A stretch of DNA of 64,000 bases, taken from the NCBI GenBank assembly GCA_014281115.1, contig JACONQ010000006.1, forward strand, positions 1,488,001-1,552,000, in the 5' to 3' direction. The notes beneath the pieces are model-generated. The model made no database searches and was not told where the DNA came from. It saw only the letters and a list, made by a program, of their open reading frames with translations. A program made the translations under genes and the position numbers. Source of the DNA: Laburnicola sp. R22_1. Its lineage: Eukaryota > Ascomycota > Dothideomycetes > Pleosporales > Didymosphaeriaceae. Below, piece after piece: positions 43,046 to 55,520 of the stretch (its first letter is position 1; every line of letters starts with the position of its first letter).

Positions 43046-43825
43046 ATGTCTCCAAAGAAGAACCCCGGCACTAGTGCGTCCCCAAAGAAGAACACCAAGA
43101 GCTCCAGCACCAGTGCGTCTCCGAAAAAAGCAAAAGGCACTCGCGACGAAAAGCCCGCGCCCCTCCACCAAATCCAATACCGCTCCTACATGCAAACCAT
43201 CACGCTATACCACTACCCGCACGCCATCCTCCCGATCCGAAAATTTGAAGGCTTCCTCAACCCCACCAAGCACGGCTTCGTCTCCCGCCTCGTCTCCTAC
43301 GACAGCCTCAAAAACATGGACGGCACTTCCCGCAGCCACATACCCAAGGGTGACAAAGCGCCCAAGGACTACACCGAAGTGGCCCACCTGCCTAGCGTCT
43401 TCCTACACAAGGGATGCGCGCTGGGATTCCGGCATCGAGGCCGCGATCACATGGATTGGCTTTGTTTCACGCGCCCTATCGAGGAGATGTTGGCGGCTTT
43501 TGAGACGGAGGGCGGGGTGAAGCTGTTTGATAAGGTGGGGGAGATGCCGCGGGGGAAGGGGAAGAAGGGGACTGTGCAGGGGAATCAGGAGCATAAGGAT
43601 TGGTATGAGGGGTTGGCTGAGGCGGAGAAGCCGTTTATGTCGTTGAAGATTACGTGGAAGAATAGGGAGCGGGATCGGATGATGGATCGGGGGAGAGAGT
43701 GCGACACGCTGGATCAGGCGGCTGACGGGGCAGTGGTTGACTGCGGACACAAGGAAGGCGAAGATGGTTATATGGAGGTCGACGAATCGACATCACCGAG
43801 CACGGTGCTGGACATGTACGCCTAG
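43046..43825 (+). CDS. Protein with N-terminal SPKK motifs, function unknown
   Basis: Single-exon frame of 259 aa. The first 45 residues hold three SPKK motifs (MSPKKNPG, SASPKKNTK, SASPKKAKG) in a Ser/Lys-rich tail. SPKK motifs bind the minor groove of AT-rich DNA in histone H1 and similar proteins, so a nuclear, chromatin-linked role is a fair inference but no more. The rest (46-245) is a globular domain with HQIQYRSYMQTITLYHYPHA and the block GFRHRGRDHMDWLCFTRPIE; I do not recognise it. The C-terminus is acidic. It has no stops or compositional decay, although a hAT relic begins 444 bp downstream. Confidence 0.7.
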   Translation: MSPKKNPGTSASPKKNTKSSSTSASPKKAKGTRDEKPAPLHQIQYRSYMQTITLYHYPHAILPIRKFEGFLNPTKHGFVSRLVSYDSLKNMDGTSRSHIPKGDKAPKDYTEVAHLPSVFLHKGCALGFRHRGRDHMDWLCFTRPIEEMLAAFETEGGVKLFDKVGEMPRGKGKKGTVQGNQEHKDWYEGLAEAEKPFMSLKITWKNRERDRMMDRGRECDTLDQAADGAVVDCGHKEGEDGYMEVDESTSPSTVLDMYA

Positions 43826-44269
43826 CCTGGCTTCAGTTGACAGCTGTTCGGATGTCATGTAGAACACGTGTATGGAATCATGAGATTTTTCGCGCGCCTT
43901 CCACGCTCAGAGGATACCCCAGGTATCCAGATGGGTTCGAGCCATATCTAAATAGCAAACCCTAGTAGGAAATCTAGGGAACAATATGTTACGATAGTAC
44001 AAAATGAAATGAAGAATGTTTTCTGCAAAGTGAACCTAAATGAACTAAAGTGACCATGAGGTTAGCAAGCCGACGCACTGCCGTCTTTTGGTCCCCGCCC
44101 CGGCCCAGTGCGCCTTCCACATTACTAGCCCAATATTTAGCCCAGATACCATCTCAAGGTCTATCATTACCCTACTACACCACACTACATCTCCACCCTC
44201 ACCAACCCTCTTCCTTCTACAAAACAAAAAAAAATTTAAACCCTCCCTCCTACCCAACAATCCTCGCCC
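43826..44269. other. 3' flank of the SPKK-motif gene
   Basis: No gene is supported; small frames here are low-complexity. The sequence ends at the left terminus of hAT 3. The apparent target duplication base set would be cctcgccc (44262-44269), but the matching right end is outside the window. Confidence 0.5.
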
Positions 44270-44862
44270 TAGGGCTTCCAACGTAGCGTAGTACGGCGTA
44301 CAACTACGGCCCGTAGCGATTATGTAAGTTGTACGTAATACGCTCTACCTTAGGCTGTAGCGTAGTATAGTTTATATATATTTTACACTATAGTATAGCT
44401 ATATAGTAGTATTTTTTAGAGATTTTAATATATAATTTAGGTGTTTTTAAGTTATAATTTTAATATTTTAGAGAGCTATTTTAGGCTATTTTTACGCCTT
44501 TTTTAGTGTAGTACGCGCTTAGATTACAAGGATATCTAATAGGCATTTATTATAGCAAATTTTATAGTACTTCTTTATACTCCTTTTATAATAACCTATT
44601 AACTTTTGCCTATAATATACTATATAATATATAGTTCTAGGCCTTATAATTATTTTAAAGTACTCTTAATTATTGCCTATACTATACTACTATATTAAAA
44701 AGGCTTACTACTGCTACTACTACTATTAACGCGCTGTCTTTATTAGGTAAGTTATCTTAGTTCTAGTTGCGCAAGAGCACTCTAGGTATTTTAACACCTA
44801 TATAAAGGAGCTATATATAGTATCTAGAGCTCTATTCTAAGAAGCTCTTTAATATTAATTAG

Positions 44863-45149
44863 TGTTGAATGGGCTCTACAGCTAGCTATACAGACATTAA
44901 TATCTAATACTCTATATTAGCAAGTATGAAGGGTGTATAGGATAATTATACAAGGAAAGAAAATAATATAATAGAACTAACTTAGTATTAATTGCTTATC
45001 TCTAGAGAGGGTGCAGATAGAAAGGAGAAGATTCTGCGGCGCATAGGCCGCGGCGCATAGGCATTATATAATCCTTATATAATGCTATTATGTAGCAATA
45101 TTAAAACCTTAACACCTTTAGGTACCCTTGCCTATATAGTGTATAGACA
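44863..45149 (-). repeat. LTR of element E (left copy)
   Basis: 287 bp, paired with 57831-58117. It shares the GC-rich core ctgcggcg.ataggccgcggcgca. The left copy is visibly more AT-rich than the right copy. Confidence 0.93.
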
Positions 45150-48100
45150 CTAGCAACTTTTTGTTTTAAGGTTGCTATTAGTAGTTCTCTCTTTCTCTAC
45201 ACAAACTATCTACTTGCTAATACTTACCCTATCTATTTATTATTATTCTATCTATACGCCTTCTACTCTAGCTAGTTTGCTCTAGTTAATAAGAAGATTC
45301 TATTAAGTAACTATTTGTTGTACTTTGCTACTATTTGTTAGAGGCGCGATTAGGCTTATTAGTAGTAGAGTAGCAGTCTGGCTAATAGCGGTTAAGGGTA
45401 AGATTGCGCAGTTAATAACAAGATTGCGGCAATAATATGTTATTTGTATAGAGTTCTTTTGCTTAGTTTATTTCTTATATAATAGGTAGACCTAGTTATC
45501 TTATTTATTTAGGCAGCAATATTAGGCAATTGTGCAACGTTAGATAAGGGGAAGATAAACACTAATAAGGGGTAGAAATTAAGGCTCTAAATAGAAGGGA
45601 GAGGTATATAAAGTGGGCTTTCCTCTCTTTATTCTTTTCTCTCTTATCCTCTACTTTGAATATCTCTCTATATATGTCCCTTCTCCCTAGCTCTTTTCTC
45701 TTTTTATTAAGCTAATCCCCTATTTTATATAGTACTAAACTGTGTCCCTTGTTATATAATATCTTGTCTCTATATAATACTAACTTAGTGTAGATAATGG
45801 CGCTTATACTAGTAGGTCTTAACTAGCTAGGCCTCCCTAGCTTTAATACTACTATAGTGGCTCTTTTAGGCAGAAGAATACGCATTACTCTTTTAACTAG
45901 TTCCTAGACAAACTGTATATTTATTTAGGACATCTCTATTAATATAAGTTCCTTTATTCTTTGCTTTTATATAAATACTAACTATAAAAAATAGGCTAAG
46001 AAGTTGCGTGTCGCATATTTGCCTTTATATAATATTAATATTATTTTTACAGCTAGTATAAACCTATATCTATAGATTACTAAGCTTATTTAGCGTAAGG
46101 GCTACTTTTGCGCACTCCTTATCTAGTTGCGTAGTGTTCTTAGGAGCACTATATATACTTACTACTATAGCGGTAACTCTAGCCCTAGGCTCTTTACTAA
46201 GTATTATATAGTGGCAAACTTTTAGGTGAAATTATGTAGTTCTTGCGTGTGGTAGAGCTATAGTGCTAGGTACAATTATTACACAGGGTAAGGCTAGATA
46301 GTAGGGTAGACACTTCTAGATATTGTCTATAAGTACTAAAATAAAAAAGACTCTTCTCTAAATAAATGTGTGTTATGTCTCTTCTCTTTCTATGCGAATA
46401 ATAGATAGAAAAATACGTATTTTTAAGTAATTTGTGTGTGTAAAAAGAATTAAATAAATGTATTATATAAAAGAATAGATAAATAATAAAGAAATAGTGC
46501 TATATAAAGACTAGAAAGAGCTCACGCGGGCGGGCTTAAGGCAATTCACTAATGCTTTAATAGTGATTGTTAAGGTATTACTAGAGATTAAGAACTCTAG
46601 AGCCTAGTTTAGGACCTTCTTTATATAGGTATTAGTAGGGTTGTTCTTTCTATTAATCTATCTAATCTTAGAGATCTCGCAGTGCTTATATAATTCGCGG
46701 AGTAACATGATATTAATTATAAGGCGCTTTTTAATTGTAGTTCCTAGTTATATAGGGTAGTTATAGAGAGACTTTAAATCTATATAGATAACTATAGGAA
46801 TTAGTAGTAGACTAAGTGTGTATATAATCTTCTAAAGAGTTGTACTAATAGTAATAGTATTATTAAAGCCTCCTACTATACTATATAGCTTGCTAGCGAG
46901 AATACTTCTTATTACTCTTTTACACTTAATTAAATTCTAGTGTATAATATTTACTAGAATGTTAAAGTTGTTACTATTACCTATATAATGCTTATTGCCT
47001 AGAGCAATTAGGAATTCTAGCTGTAAGCTTAGGTCCTTATTATTGGCAAATGAGCCATTAGTAAAGATAAACAGCTTCGCGCGATAGAGATCCAATAGTA
47101 TAAAGGTAAGGCCACGCTTACTATTATTAATCTGCTATTAGATTTGTGCGTTTAATGCCTTAATATCTTTATATAAGGGTAATATAGTCTAAGCGGCAAT
47201 AGACAAATTAAATATAGCTTTTGGTTAATATATAGATATAATATAGGCGCCTCTTATACGCTGCTCTATATACCTCTAAGTAGCATTCTTATCTTTAGAG
47301 TTAATTGTGTAAAGGCCCTTTGCTTGCCCTTTCTATATAAGAACTATAGTGTTATATATAAGCTAAATTCTTTTACTATTAAACTTAATAGATTAGTCCT
47401 TAGCAAGGACAGTCTTATCCTTTGTATAGAAGGCTCCTTTTTTTAGCTCTTCTTCTTCTCTTTATGCGAAGTTCTTATTAATAATGCTAAGAGTATTATT
47501 TATCTAAAGGCTAGTGATCCTAAAGGTGTGCTCTCCTTTATTAGTAATAAGCAAATATAGGTTATATAACAAAGTCTTTATGCTAAGTTTCTCTTTATAG
47601 TAGTTATAGTAGGTCTTAAACTAGTAAAGACCTAATTTAGCTACACTATAGAGCGGTTATATAATATAGAAGATTGTGTCTTATAGAAAGTTTATGCGTA
47701 GTTCCTTAGGTAGTCTAGTATAGAGCGTGCGGTTTAGTTTGTTAGTAGACTAAATATAGGCCTAAGTAATGTCTTATAGTTTAAAATATATTCTATATAT
47801 TGCCTAAAGGCTTACTCCTAACGCAAGAAGTAGGCGCTAACTCATTCTTTAGATAGTGGGTAATTAGGTAAGAATTTTATTCTTCTCCTTATTAGAGTGG
47901 CTAGTAAACACAAGGCGGGATTTCTTATATAGTTAAGTAGTCTTGCCCTTAACTTCTTATATAAGGCGGAGGTTAAAGATTCTGCCCTTATGCTTAGATA
48001 GGTTAAAGAGAAGAATCTTAAATATGCTATTAGTAATTAGAGCGTTTATCTCTATATAGTCTAACTCTTTAAAAGGTGCTCTAGGTGTTGTAATTATACC

Positions 48101-49636
48101 TTTTACACAGAGTTTTAGAGATAGTTTCTAATTGCTTATCTTTTTTTAGAAAAGAAATATAGTATTCTTTTTTAGGCAGCCTCTTTTTCTCTTCTTTAAA
48201 GAATCTCTTTATATAGGGGCAGTATTATTTGCTTTATATAATAGTGAGAAAGTGTAATCTTCTTTATAATAGTATGGCTTAACTTACGTATAGCGAAACT
48301 TTACTAGACTATTCCCTAGATTAAGAATTATATCTTTATCCTTAATGCTCTTAATCTTATATAGGCCTATTTATCTACCTTTTTCTCTCTAGACTATAAC
48401 CTTAGATTTAAGTAAAAGCTTAAGGACTTTGTATGCTACTAATAGACTATTATAGGTATTTAGTGCATAATTAATATTAGTCTTGTCCCTTTCCTTCTAT
48501 AATATCTTTATCGCCTTTTATATGGCATTTATACGTGCGATAATATTAGGCAATAGGGAAGAATCTATATTAATCCTAGGATATGTGCTAAAGACTAGCA
48601 GTGTGGGTATATGGCTATCTGGACCTATAGTGTTATTAATAGCTTTATTAGCTATTTAGAAAATGTCCTCCTTATCTATATAATCTTCTAGTTTAGCCTT
48701 AAGAATATTAAAGGCTCTATAAAGAGGTGCGTGCGAACACTTAACCTTCTCTATTACCTAATATACTTTTATAGGCATCTGCCTATAGGTTGTGCTAATA
48801 ATTTTTACGCGGTTCCTAAACTTATCTAATGCGAAGTTTATACCTAGGTTATGTATAATATAGTTAGGTAGACCTTAGTAGATATTAATTTAGCATCTAT
48901 AGAGGGCTTCTTACGCATCTTATGCGAATATTAATTTTAAGAAGATTATAGCTTAAAATAATATGTCTGCATCTATAATATATAGTGCGTCTCTAGTTTT
49001 AATATATATAATATTAATAATAATCTTATAGTTAAAGTGAGTATTATTCTTAATAGTAAACTTAAAGTAACGTGGGGCTTATTTGTGCGATTAATAGTAG
49101 TGGCAAAACTTCTAAATTTTGTTTAGTATAGTGGCATCTACTTTATGGCTAGTATTAGTAAGCATCTTCTAAAGTCTTTTTATATAGGGATGCTCGAATT
49201 GTTAATAAAGGCGACGAAGTTCTTATTTAGTAAAGAAAGATATAGTTTCTTTCTTACTAATATTAAAGAAAGGGTGTCCTTATTTGCGTATAATAGGTAT
49301 AGTTATGCCGTCCTTTTATATAATAATATCTAGAATATTATTAAAGTAGGCACCTAGCTTATTAGCATCTGCTAGTAATAGTAGAAATAGTGTTAAAGTG
49401 TCTAGAATATAGTAGGTAACTGTTCCTATTAGATTTATAATTTATATAGTTTCTAGAAATTCTTATAAGTTCTAACCTCTAAAGCTAATATTAGTGTTAC
49501 TAGATATTTAGTTAATCTTTATATAGGGGTTCTCTTATATATATGCCTCTAGCTATACTTTACTAATAGTAGAAATTCTTGCTATACCTAGATTCTATAA
49601 TTTACCTTAGTATATTATATAGTATTAATCTTTAAG
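45150..49636 (-). pseudogene. Element E Pol relic (reverse transcriptase / RNase H part)
   Basis: The clearest match is RNase H on the minus strand at 47076-46880. KLFIFTNGSFANNKD is followed by a region giving IVH*NLIKCKRV and then RSILASKLYS. This fits the fungal LTR-element RNase H pattern in which 'DGSFANNKD...HWSSTKCKR...SVLASELYAM' is usual. The catalytic Asp of 'TDGS' now reads Asn. The rest is AT-rich with constant stops. Superfamily call (Copia) is an inference from this RNase H type. Confidence 0.7.
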
Positions 49637-49641
49637 GATAA

Positions 49642-49821
49642 TGTAAGATAGTAGAGATTATAGTAATTCATAGTAATATGGATTGACTATAAGAAAAGAG
49701 GTGTCTCATTACTATAGAGGACCGAGGGCCTAAAGGTGTATAGGTAAGGCTAGGCATAAGGTTATTCCGGCCGAGGTTATGTAACTAAGGACTAACTATA
49801 TAGCCATGCGGCAGTCTTACA
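49642..49821 (-). repeat. 3' LTR of Copia F (left copy)
   Basis: 180 bp, TGTAAGATAGTAGAG...CAGTCTTACA; contains the GC-rich word ttattccggccgaggttatg also found in the other F/G LTRs. Confidence 0.95.
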
Positions 49822-49829
49822 CACCCCCT

Positions 49830-52800
49830 TCAGATTGCCAACAGTAGTAATCTGAGAGATGCTAGGTTCTAAGTCAAAATAGGTATGCGTGGCAATAAGA
49901 GATAAAGTTAAAATAGTATAATAGGCAACAAACAACTCCTAACCTTAGTAAGGGAAAGAAAAAAGAGCTGTTAGTAGGTTCTTATGTAGGCTGCTTACTA
50001 TAAAAGTTATTCTAAAACACTATAATAATAGTGTAAGTGAGCTAAAAGGTGTTAGACTAAAGGAGCGCGTATCTATGTGCCTTATTAACATAGTGTTAGA
50101 CTAGAGGGGCGCGTGGCTATATGCCTTATTAATATATAGAGATAGAGGAGCATTAGACTAGAGGAGTGCGTAGCTATAGGCCTTATTAACACAGTAAAAC
50201 ACAGTAATTCTAGAGACTATAGGCGCAAGAATAGAGTAAGATTTATAGGTTACCTAAACCACTAATATTCTACTATAAAGTCGCAGAGGTAGAAGAGCTT
50301 AAAGACTCTACTTATTTACCTATAATCTACTTTAGAATAGTCTTAAGTTATAAGAGCTTTAACTATTCCTAATACTTCTATTTAGATAGAAGTTTTATAA
50401 GGCTATTAGCGGGCTAAGAGTTAGTTTTAATATAAGCGGGAGTAATAGTTCCTTATAGTGCCTATTCCCATAACTAATAGTGGTGTATATCCACGTGTTA
50501 AAGGGTTGTCTTTAGCTAAGGGGACTCTATAACCAGTAGACAAATTATCTATTTGTTATTATAGTATATAGAGGATTGTTCCTTAAAGTCTAGGTAGAGA
50601 TTATTAAAGATTCTGGACCACTAGTAGTACTTAGTGTATCCTATAGAGAGTGAGATAAGTTCGGCTTTAGTAGTTAACTTAACAACGCAGTGTTAGAGCG
50701 TTGCTTTCTAGTCAATTGGACCGCCGAATAGAAAGAAGATATAGCCTTGTGGGTTGCCTTATAATTAGCGTAAGACGCGTTAGTTGCGCTATAGAAGTTA
50801 GTCTCTTTAGTATCTTTTTAATAGAGATATAGAGTAGTGTAGTCTGTAGAGTAGTGTAGTGCCAGGTCCTAGAAGTAATACAGGTATACAAGGCACTAAT
50901 ATATAGCTAATAAGTGTTTAGGGCTAGGGTTAGTAAGGAATTTAGCCAATTTTAAATAAGCTTTAGCGATATCTAGACGTGTAGCACTAGCGGCGTAGCT
51001 AATAGATCTAACCATCTAGGAGTAATAATAAGATGCGTCATTATTCTTAGACTCTATTAATAGTACAAGCTCCTTAAAAGGTAGAGGTAAAGTAGGTGCC
51101 TTAGTTTAGGATAACTTTTAAGGTGCCAGGTATTTGGCGTAGATTTTCTAGATATAGTCACATTGTGACAACTAAAGATAACTATTATCGCGGTCTCTAT
51201 ATATAGTAATACTATAGAAAGTAGAGTTCTCTTGGCCTTATAAGTGGGTAATTTTATACTATTTAATAAGCTTGCGTTTAAAGGCGTTAAGGAAGGATAA
51301 ATAACCTAGAAGGGCCATAGTAATAATATTGTCTATATAAAAAAAGACAATAATATAGTCGTCTCTCTATAGACAGGGTGCGTTAAGTACTAGTAATAGA
51401 CTAAAGTTCTTAAGTGTAATTATAAAGTCTTTGTACTAGAGTAGTAGTAACATCTTAAGGCTATAAAGGGCGCGATAAAGTTACTAGTAGTGCCAGCCAT
51501 TATAAAAACCTTCTAGTTAAAAGGTGTAAATAGGTTTAGGGAGTTTGGCGTTAGTAAAAGTATTAACAGCGTCGTATTAACGTATGTCTATATTAAAGTA
51601 GGCGGCAATTGCCATAAAAGCGCAGAATATTTATATAGTAAGAGTAGCAGTATAGGTATTACCCATAACAGTCTACAAGTCTTCTCTTACAATAATTCTT
51701 ACTTTAAACTTAGCTAGATAGCCTTAATTAAATTTATATATAAAGACCTATATAAGTGGCAAGACTTTAGTGCTTAAAGAAAGCTCTAAGAGCGAAATCT
51801 TAGTGTATGTCTTCTTTCTAGCAATAGTATTTAGCTCCTTCTTCGCAGCTGCCATAAAGCCTTCTCTAAACTATATAGGGAGTTTCAGGACATTATTCTA
51901 AAATTAAGGCAGGGGTAGAAGCTAGTCTCTATAGACTCGCCGTAATAGTGCGATTAATTAGGGCACTTTGTCTAGTAGTAAGGCCAACGCAAACATGTTC
52001 TAATAAGTCTAGATAGCGTTAGCAGCAGAATTTCGTGTGCGTTTGGGTAACATATTAGTAGTTTAGAGATGTGTATTAGTCCTATATTACTTTCTTTACG
52101 CAGAAGGTCCTATTAATATAGGTGTAGGGGACGTAGAGGACTAAGAGGGCGTCGGCGGTGTAGCTAGTACTAACGTTAGCGGCGCGGAGGTCTAATTAAC
52201 TATAAAAACTAGTAAAGGGTATACATCTCTGCCACAGTGTATATTATAAGCTTAGCCTAATTTCTCGCCTATAAGTAGGGTTTTAGTGGGAAGAATAGAC
52301 AGCTTAGCGTCTTTATATACTTTCTTATCGAAATCTTTCTACTTACTTTCTAATTCTTTAACCTTAATATTATTAATAGCTTAATCTAACTAAATGCTAA
52401 GTAGGCTCTCTTTATTAGTGGACCTAAAGAATAGTTCTTTATTAAAGGTAATATCCCTTATTTAAATAACCTTGCCTCTATGTTCGTAGGATACAGCTTT
52501 TAGTATCCATATATAATAGATATTGCGTAAGTCTACGCCTACTAAGTAACTAATAAGCGCCCTTAGGGAAAGCTTGTCTATTTAGGAAATCTTCTTACAA
52601 AGGTAGTATGCTCTATATCTATAGATGCGTAGATAAGCAATAGAGGGCGGTTTGCCGTGTGCAGTCTTAAACAGTATAGTCTAGTTTAATAATTTAATAG
52701 GAGTCCAATTAAGTAGATATGCCGCATAGACGTACATCTCTTCGCATAGGTAAAGTAGAAGATTAGACGTAGTCCTAAGTGATTAAGACATAGTAATTAG

Positions 52801-55092
52801 CATCTTTCCTAACTATTCTGCATAGCCTAATTGTTCTGTAGTGTTAGGGGACCAGAGCTATATAGTAATGCCTTATTATTTGCAGTGCTTAACTACACTA
52901 AGGTTATTTTAAAACCTATAAGCCTTCTTTCTATCTATTAGTAAAAACACTAGGCTGGCGTTGTAGCGGCATTTAATATGTCTGTCTATAAGTTTAAAGA
53001 CTCTATTTAGGACATCTATAGATTAATTAGGTATGCTGTACACTATATAGGTCTTAGAGACAAGATAGTAACTATAAAAGATATACTAGTTGCCTATAAG
53101 AGATTTGGCATTAAGTGCAATAATATTAATAGTAATAGCTTTAAATACACGTGTAGGTTAGTGCTCTCTATTAAATCTTTATAAGATAATCTATAAAGCC
53201 TTATTCACTCTGCATTATTCGCAGTCTTGTGTACTAGAGGGAGGAGATGTAAGTAAAGCTATACTAGTAACGTTGTGACTTAGTTTCTCTATTAATTTAG
53301 CACTAGCATAGCCTATTAAGACGTGTGCGTAAAGACTAGATAACGTGCGGTTAGGTAGTAGTGCAATAGAGAGTTTCTTATAGCTCCTTTTATTAGTAAG
53401 CACTAGGAAAGATCTGTTAGTGTGGTCCTCTAGTGGTGCCAGGGAAGACCGTTAGTCCACTAGAACATAGTGACTGCCTATAGGTTTAACTATTGCCTAG
53501 ATAGGATTCTTAGTGCTATCTTTTGTGTACAGGCATTCACGCGCTAAGTTAAAGTGGATATCTTTTCCTCTAAGCCTTAAGAGCGACACTAGTAAGGTAA
53601 TAAAGTCCGGATATAAGGCAACGTTCCTTAATATAGTTCTTATAGGTCTACCTAGTATCTAAATTTTAATATCGCATTTACCCCATATGGCGATTTCTAC
53701 TAAGTCTTCTCTATAACTAATTCTTTTATCTAGTATCGCAGGATAAATCTATATAAACTCATTAGGCTTATTACAAACGTGTATGTCTAGACCACAATTA
53801 AGAATTTAAGAGCAACAGAGTACTAAGGTTAAATATTACATATTACTTATTGCGAGATATTTTATTACGTGTGCCTATTTATATTCTCTATTAGAGGCTT
53901 AGTTACTAGCGTTAATATAACCCATAGGTGTAATGCGATCTCGCTATGCCTTCTCTCTTATTTATATTTTATTAAGCAGCTTGGCCTATCTAATAATCTC
54001 ACTATATCTTTAAATAGCTTTAACGCAAGCTAGGTTAATTTTAAACCTAATTTCTTGCAGCCAGGTGCAGATGTATAGACAAGCTCCCTATTATAGGTTA
54101 CCTAGATAGGCGTCGCCTTTACTATAAAGATAAGGCTTTCTTTGCGAACTACTAGCGATCTTAGTGTTAGTGCGCTTCCTATTATTCTAAAGTCCTCCCA
54201 CATTATTTAAAGGCGTTAAGCTATAGCTCTGATTTCTCGCATCTATATAGTAAGAAGACTATACTCTATTAAGCGCGGTATAGGCAGTGCCTTATATATT
54301 GCCCTTATTTAAGCTATGTAGATACGGCGTCGTTTGGTAGTGTTAAATAAGCGCCGCGATAGATACCTTATCGAGTATACTTAGTGGTAGTGCACAGACT
54401 GTAATAAGTTGTTCTAGTATAATAATAACGCCTGCGCGATTAATAATAGCTAGTATAGTATAGACTATTAAAGCTAGTAGATTAAGTTCTATGTTAACGT
54501 ATACTAAACAGGCCTTATAGACTTTCTTATTTATTATTGCTGCAAACCCTAAATTAATAGCATAAAAGACCTTAAGAAGATCTTGCTAGGAAGTAAAACC
54601 CTAGATAGCTAGAATCTTTAGTTTAATAGCCTTATTAAGATGAATTTAGAAGTTATTTATCTAGTCCTTAATTAACTAGCGACTAGGCGTATACTTCTTC
54701 GCCTTATTATATTAACAGTCTGCTTCTTTTTATTTAGTAACTATTAGTTTTAAGTAGTTCTTGTACAGGAACCTAATTTATTCTGCGATAGTATAGTTAG
54801 CAGGCATAGAAATTAGTATATTATCCCTCACTATACTTATAATATGGCTTTTAAGCTTGCTTAGCAATTTCTCACATTCTTATTTACGCTTATATTTCTC
54901 TTTCCACACTGCAATATTAAGGGTTTTATTAGGATTGGATTTAACGTCTTCTAGCACTATAAGGTTTGTAGTCTCTAGGTCAACGTATTTTAGAACGCGT
55001 AGTATGCGCGTAGTACGTTTAAAAACTATGTACCATAGTTTAAAGTTATCTATCCCTTTTAGTATGACTTTTTTATCCTTTAGCGTTGCCAT
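49830..55092 (-). pseudogene. Copia Gag-Pol polyprotein relic (Copia F)
   Basis: Gag starts at ATG 55092 (MATLKDKKVILKGIDNFKLW) and stays open to 54880. A GAG-pre-integrase-like block is open at 53403-53215 (LIEKLSHNVTSIALLTSPPS). Reverse transcriptase lies around 51750-51280, with the catalytic box near 51350-51315 reading FFYIDNIIT (second Asp changed to Asn). The RNase H region near 50600-50500 is heavily decayed. Stops are abundant. Confidence 0.87.
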
Positions 55093-55335
55093 TATAATGC
55101 GTTTGCGATAACTTTTCGCGTGTTTGGCCACTAGTGTGGGCTTTTTATCGTAATTCGAAGTCTTATAGTATTTTATAGTGATTTATAGTAACTATAATTA
55201 TAGTTTTACAAATAACTTTTCGCGTTGTTGTTGTGAAAACTCTACTCTAGTCCGTGCGAGCGATAATGTGGCAGCAGGACTAACTAGTAAGGAGTTTTAG
55301 AGGGTGCGTAATAAGCGTTGTGTCGGGCTTATAAC

Positions 55336-55515
55336 TGTAAGATAGTGGAGATTATAGTAATTCATAGTAATATAGGTTAACTATAAGAAAAGAGATGTCT
55401 TATTACTATGGAGGATCGAGGGCCTGAAGATGTATGGGTGAGGCTAGACATAAGGTTATTCCGGCCGAGGTTATGTGACTAAGGACTAACCATACAGCCA
55501 TGCGGTAGTCTTATA
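55336..55515 (-). repeat. 5' LTR of Copia F (right copy)
   Basis: 180 bp, paired with 49642-49821; its last dinucleotide is TA in place of CA. Confidence 0.95.
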
Positions 55516-55520
55516 GATAA

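Larger units (their letters stand above)
49642..55515 (-). mobile_element. Copia LTR retrotransposon F, nested in element E
   Basis: LTRs at 49642-49821 and 55336-55515 are 180 bp each. The target duplication GATAA is at 49637-49641 and 55516-55520. Coding is on the minus strand, 5,874 bp in all. It is the same family as Copia G at 59719. Confidence 0.94.

Noticed and set aside
42759..43520. A 253-codon plus-strand frame overlapping the SPKK-motif gene
   Set aside because: It is in another frame, with Arg/Thr/Pro-biased low-complexity sequence typical of a shadow; the 43046-43825 frame has normal composition and a proper end.
43935..43960. GGTTCGAGCC, another B-box-like word
   Set aside because: No cloverleaf can be drawn around it; it lies in the 3' flank of the SPKK-motif gene.
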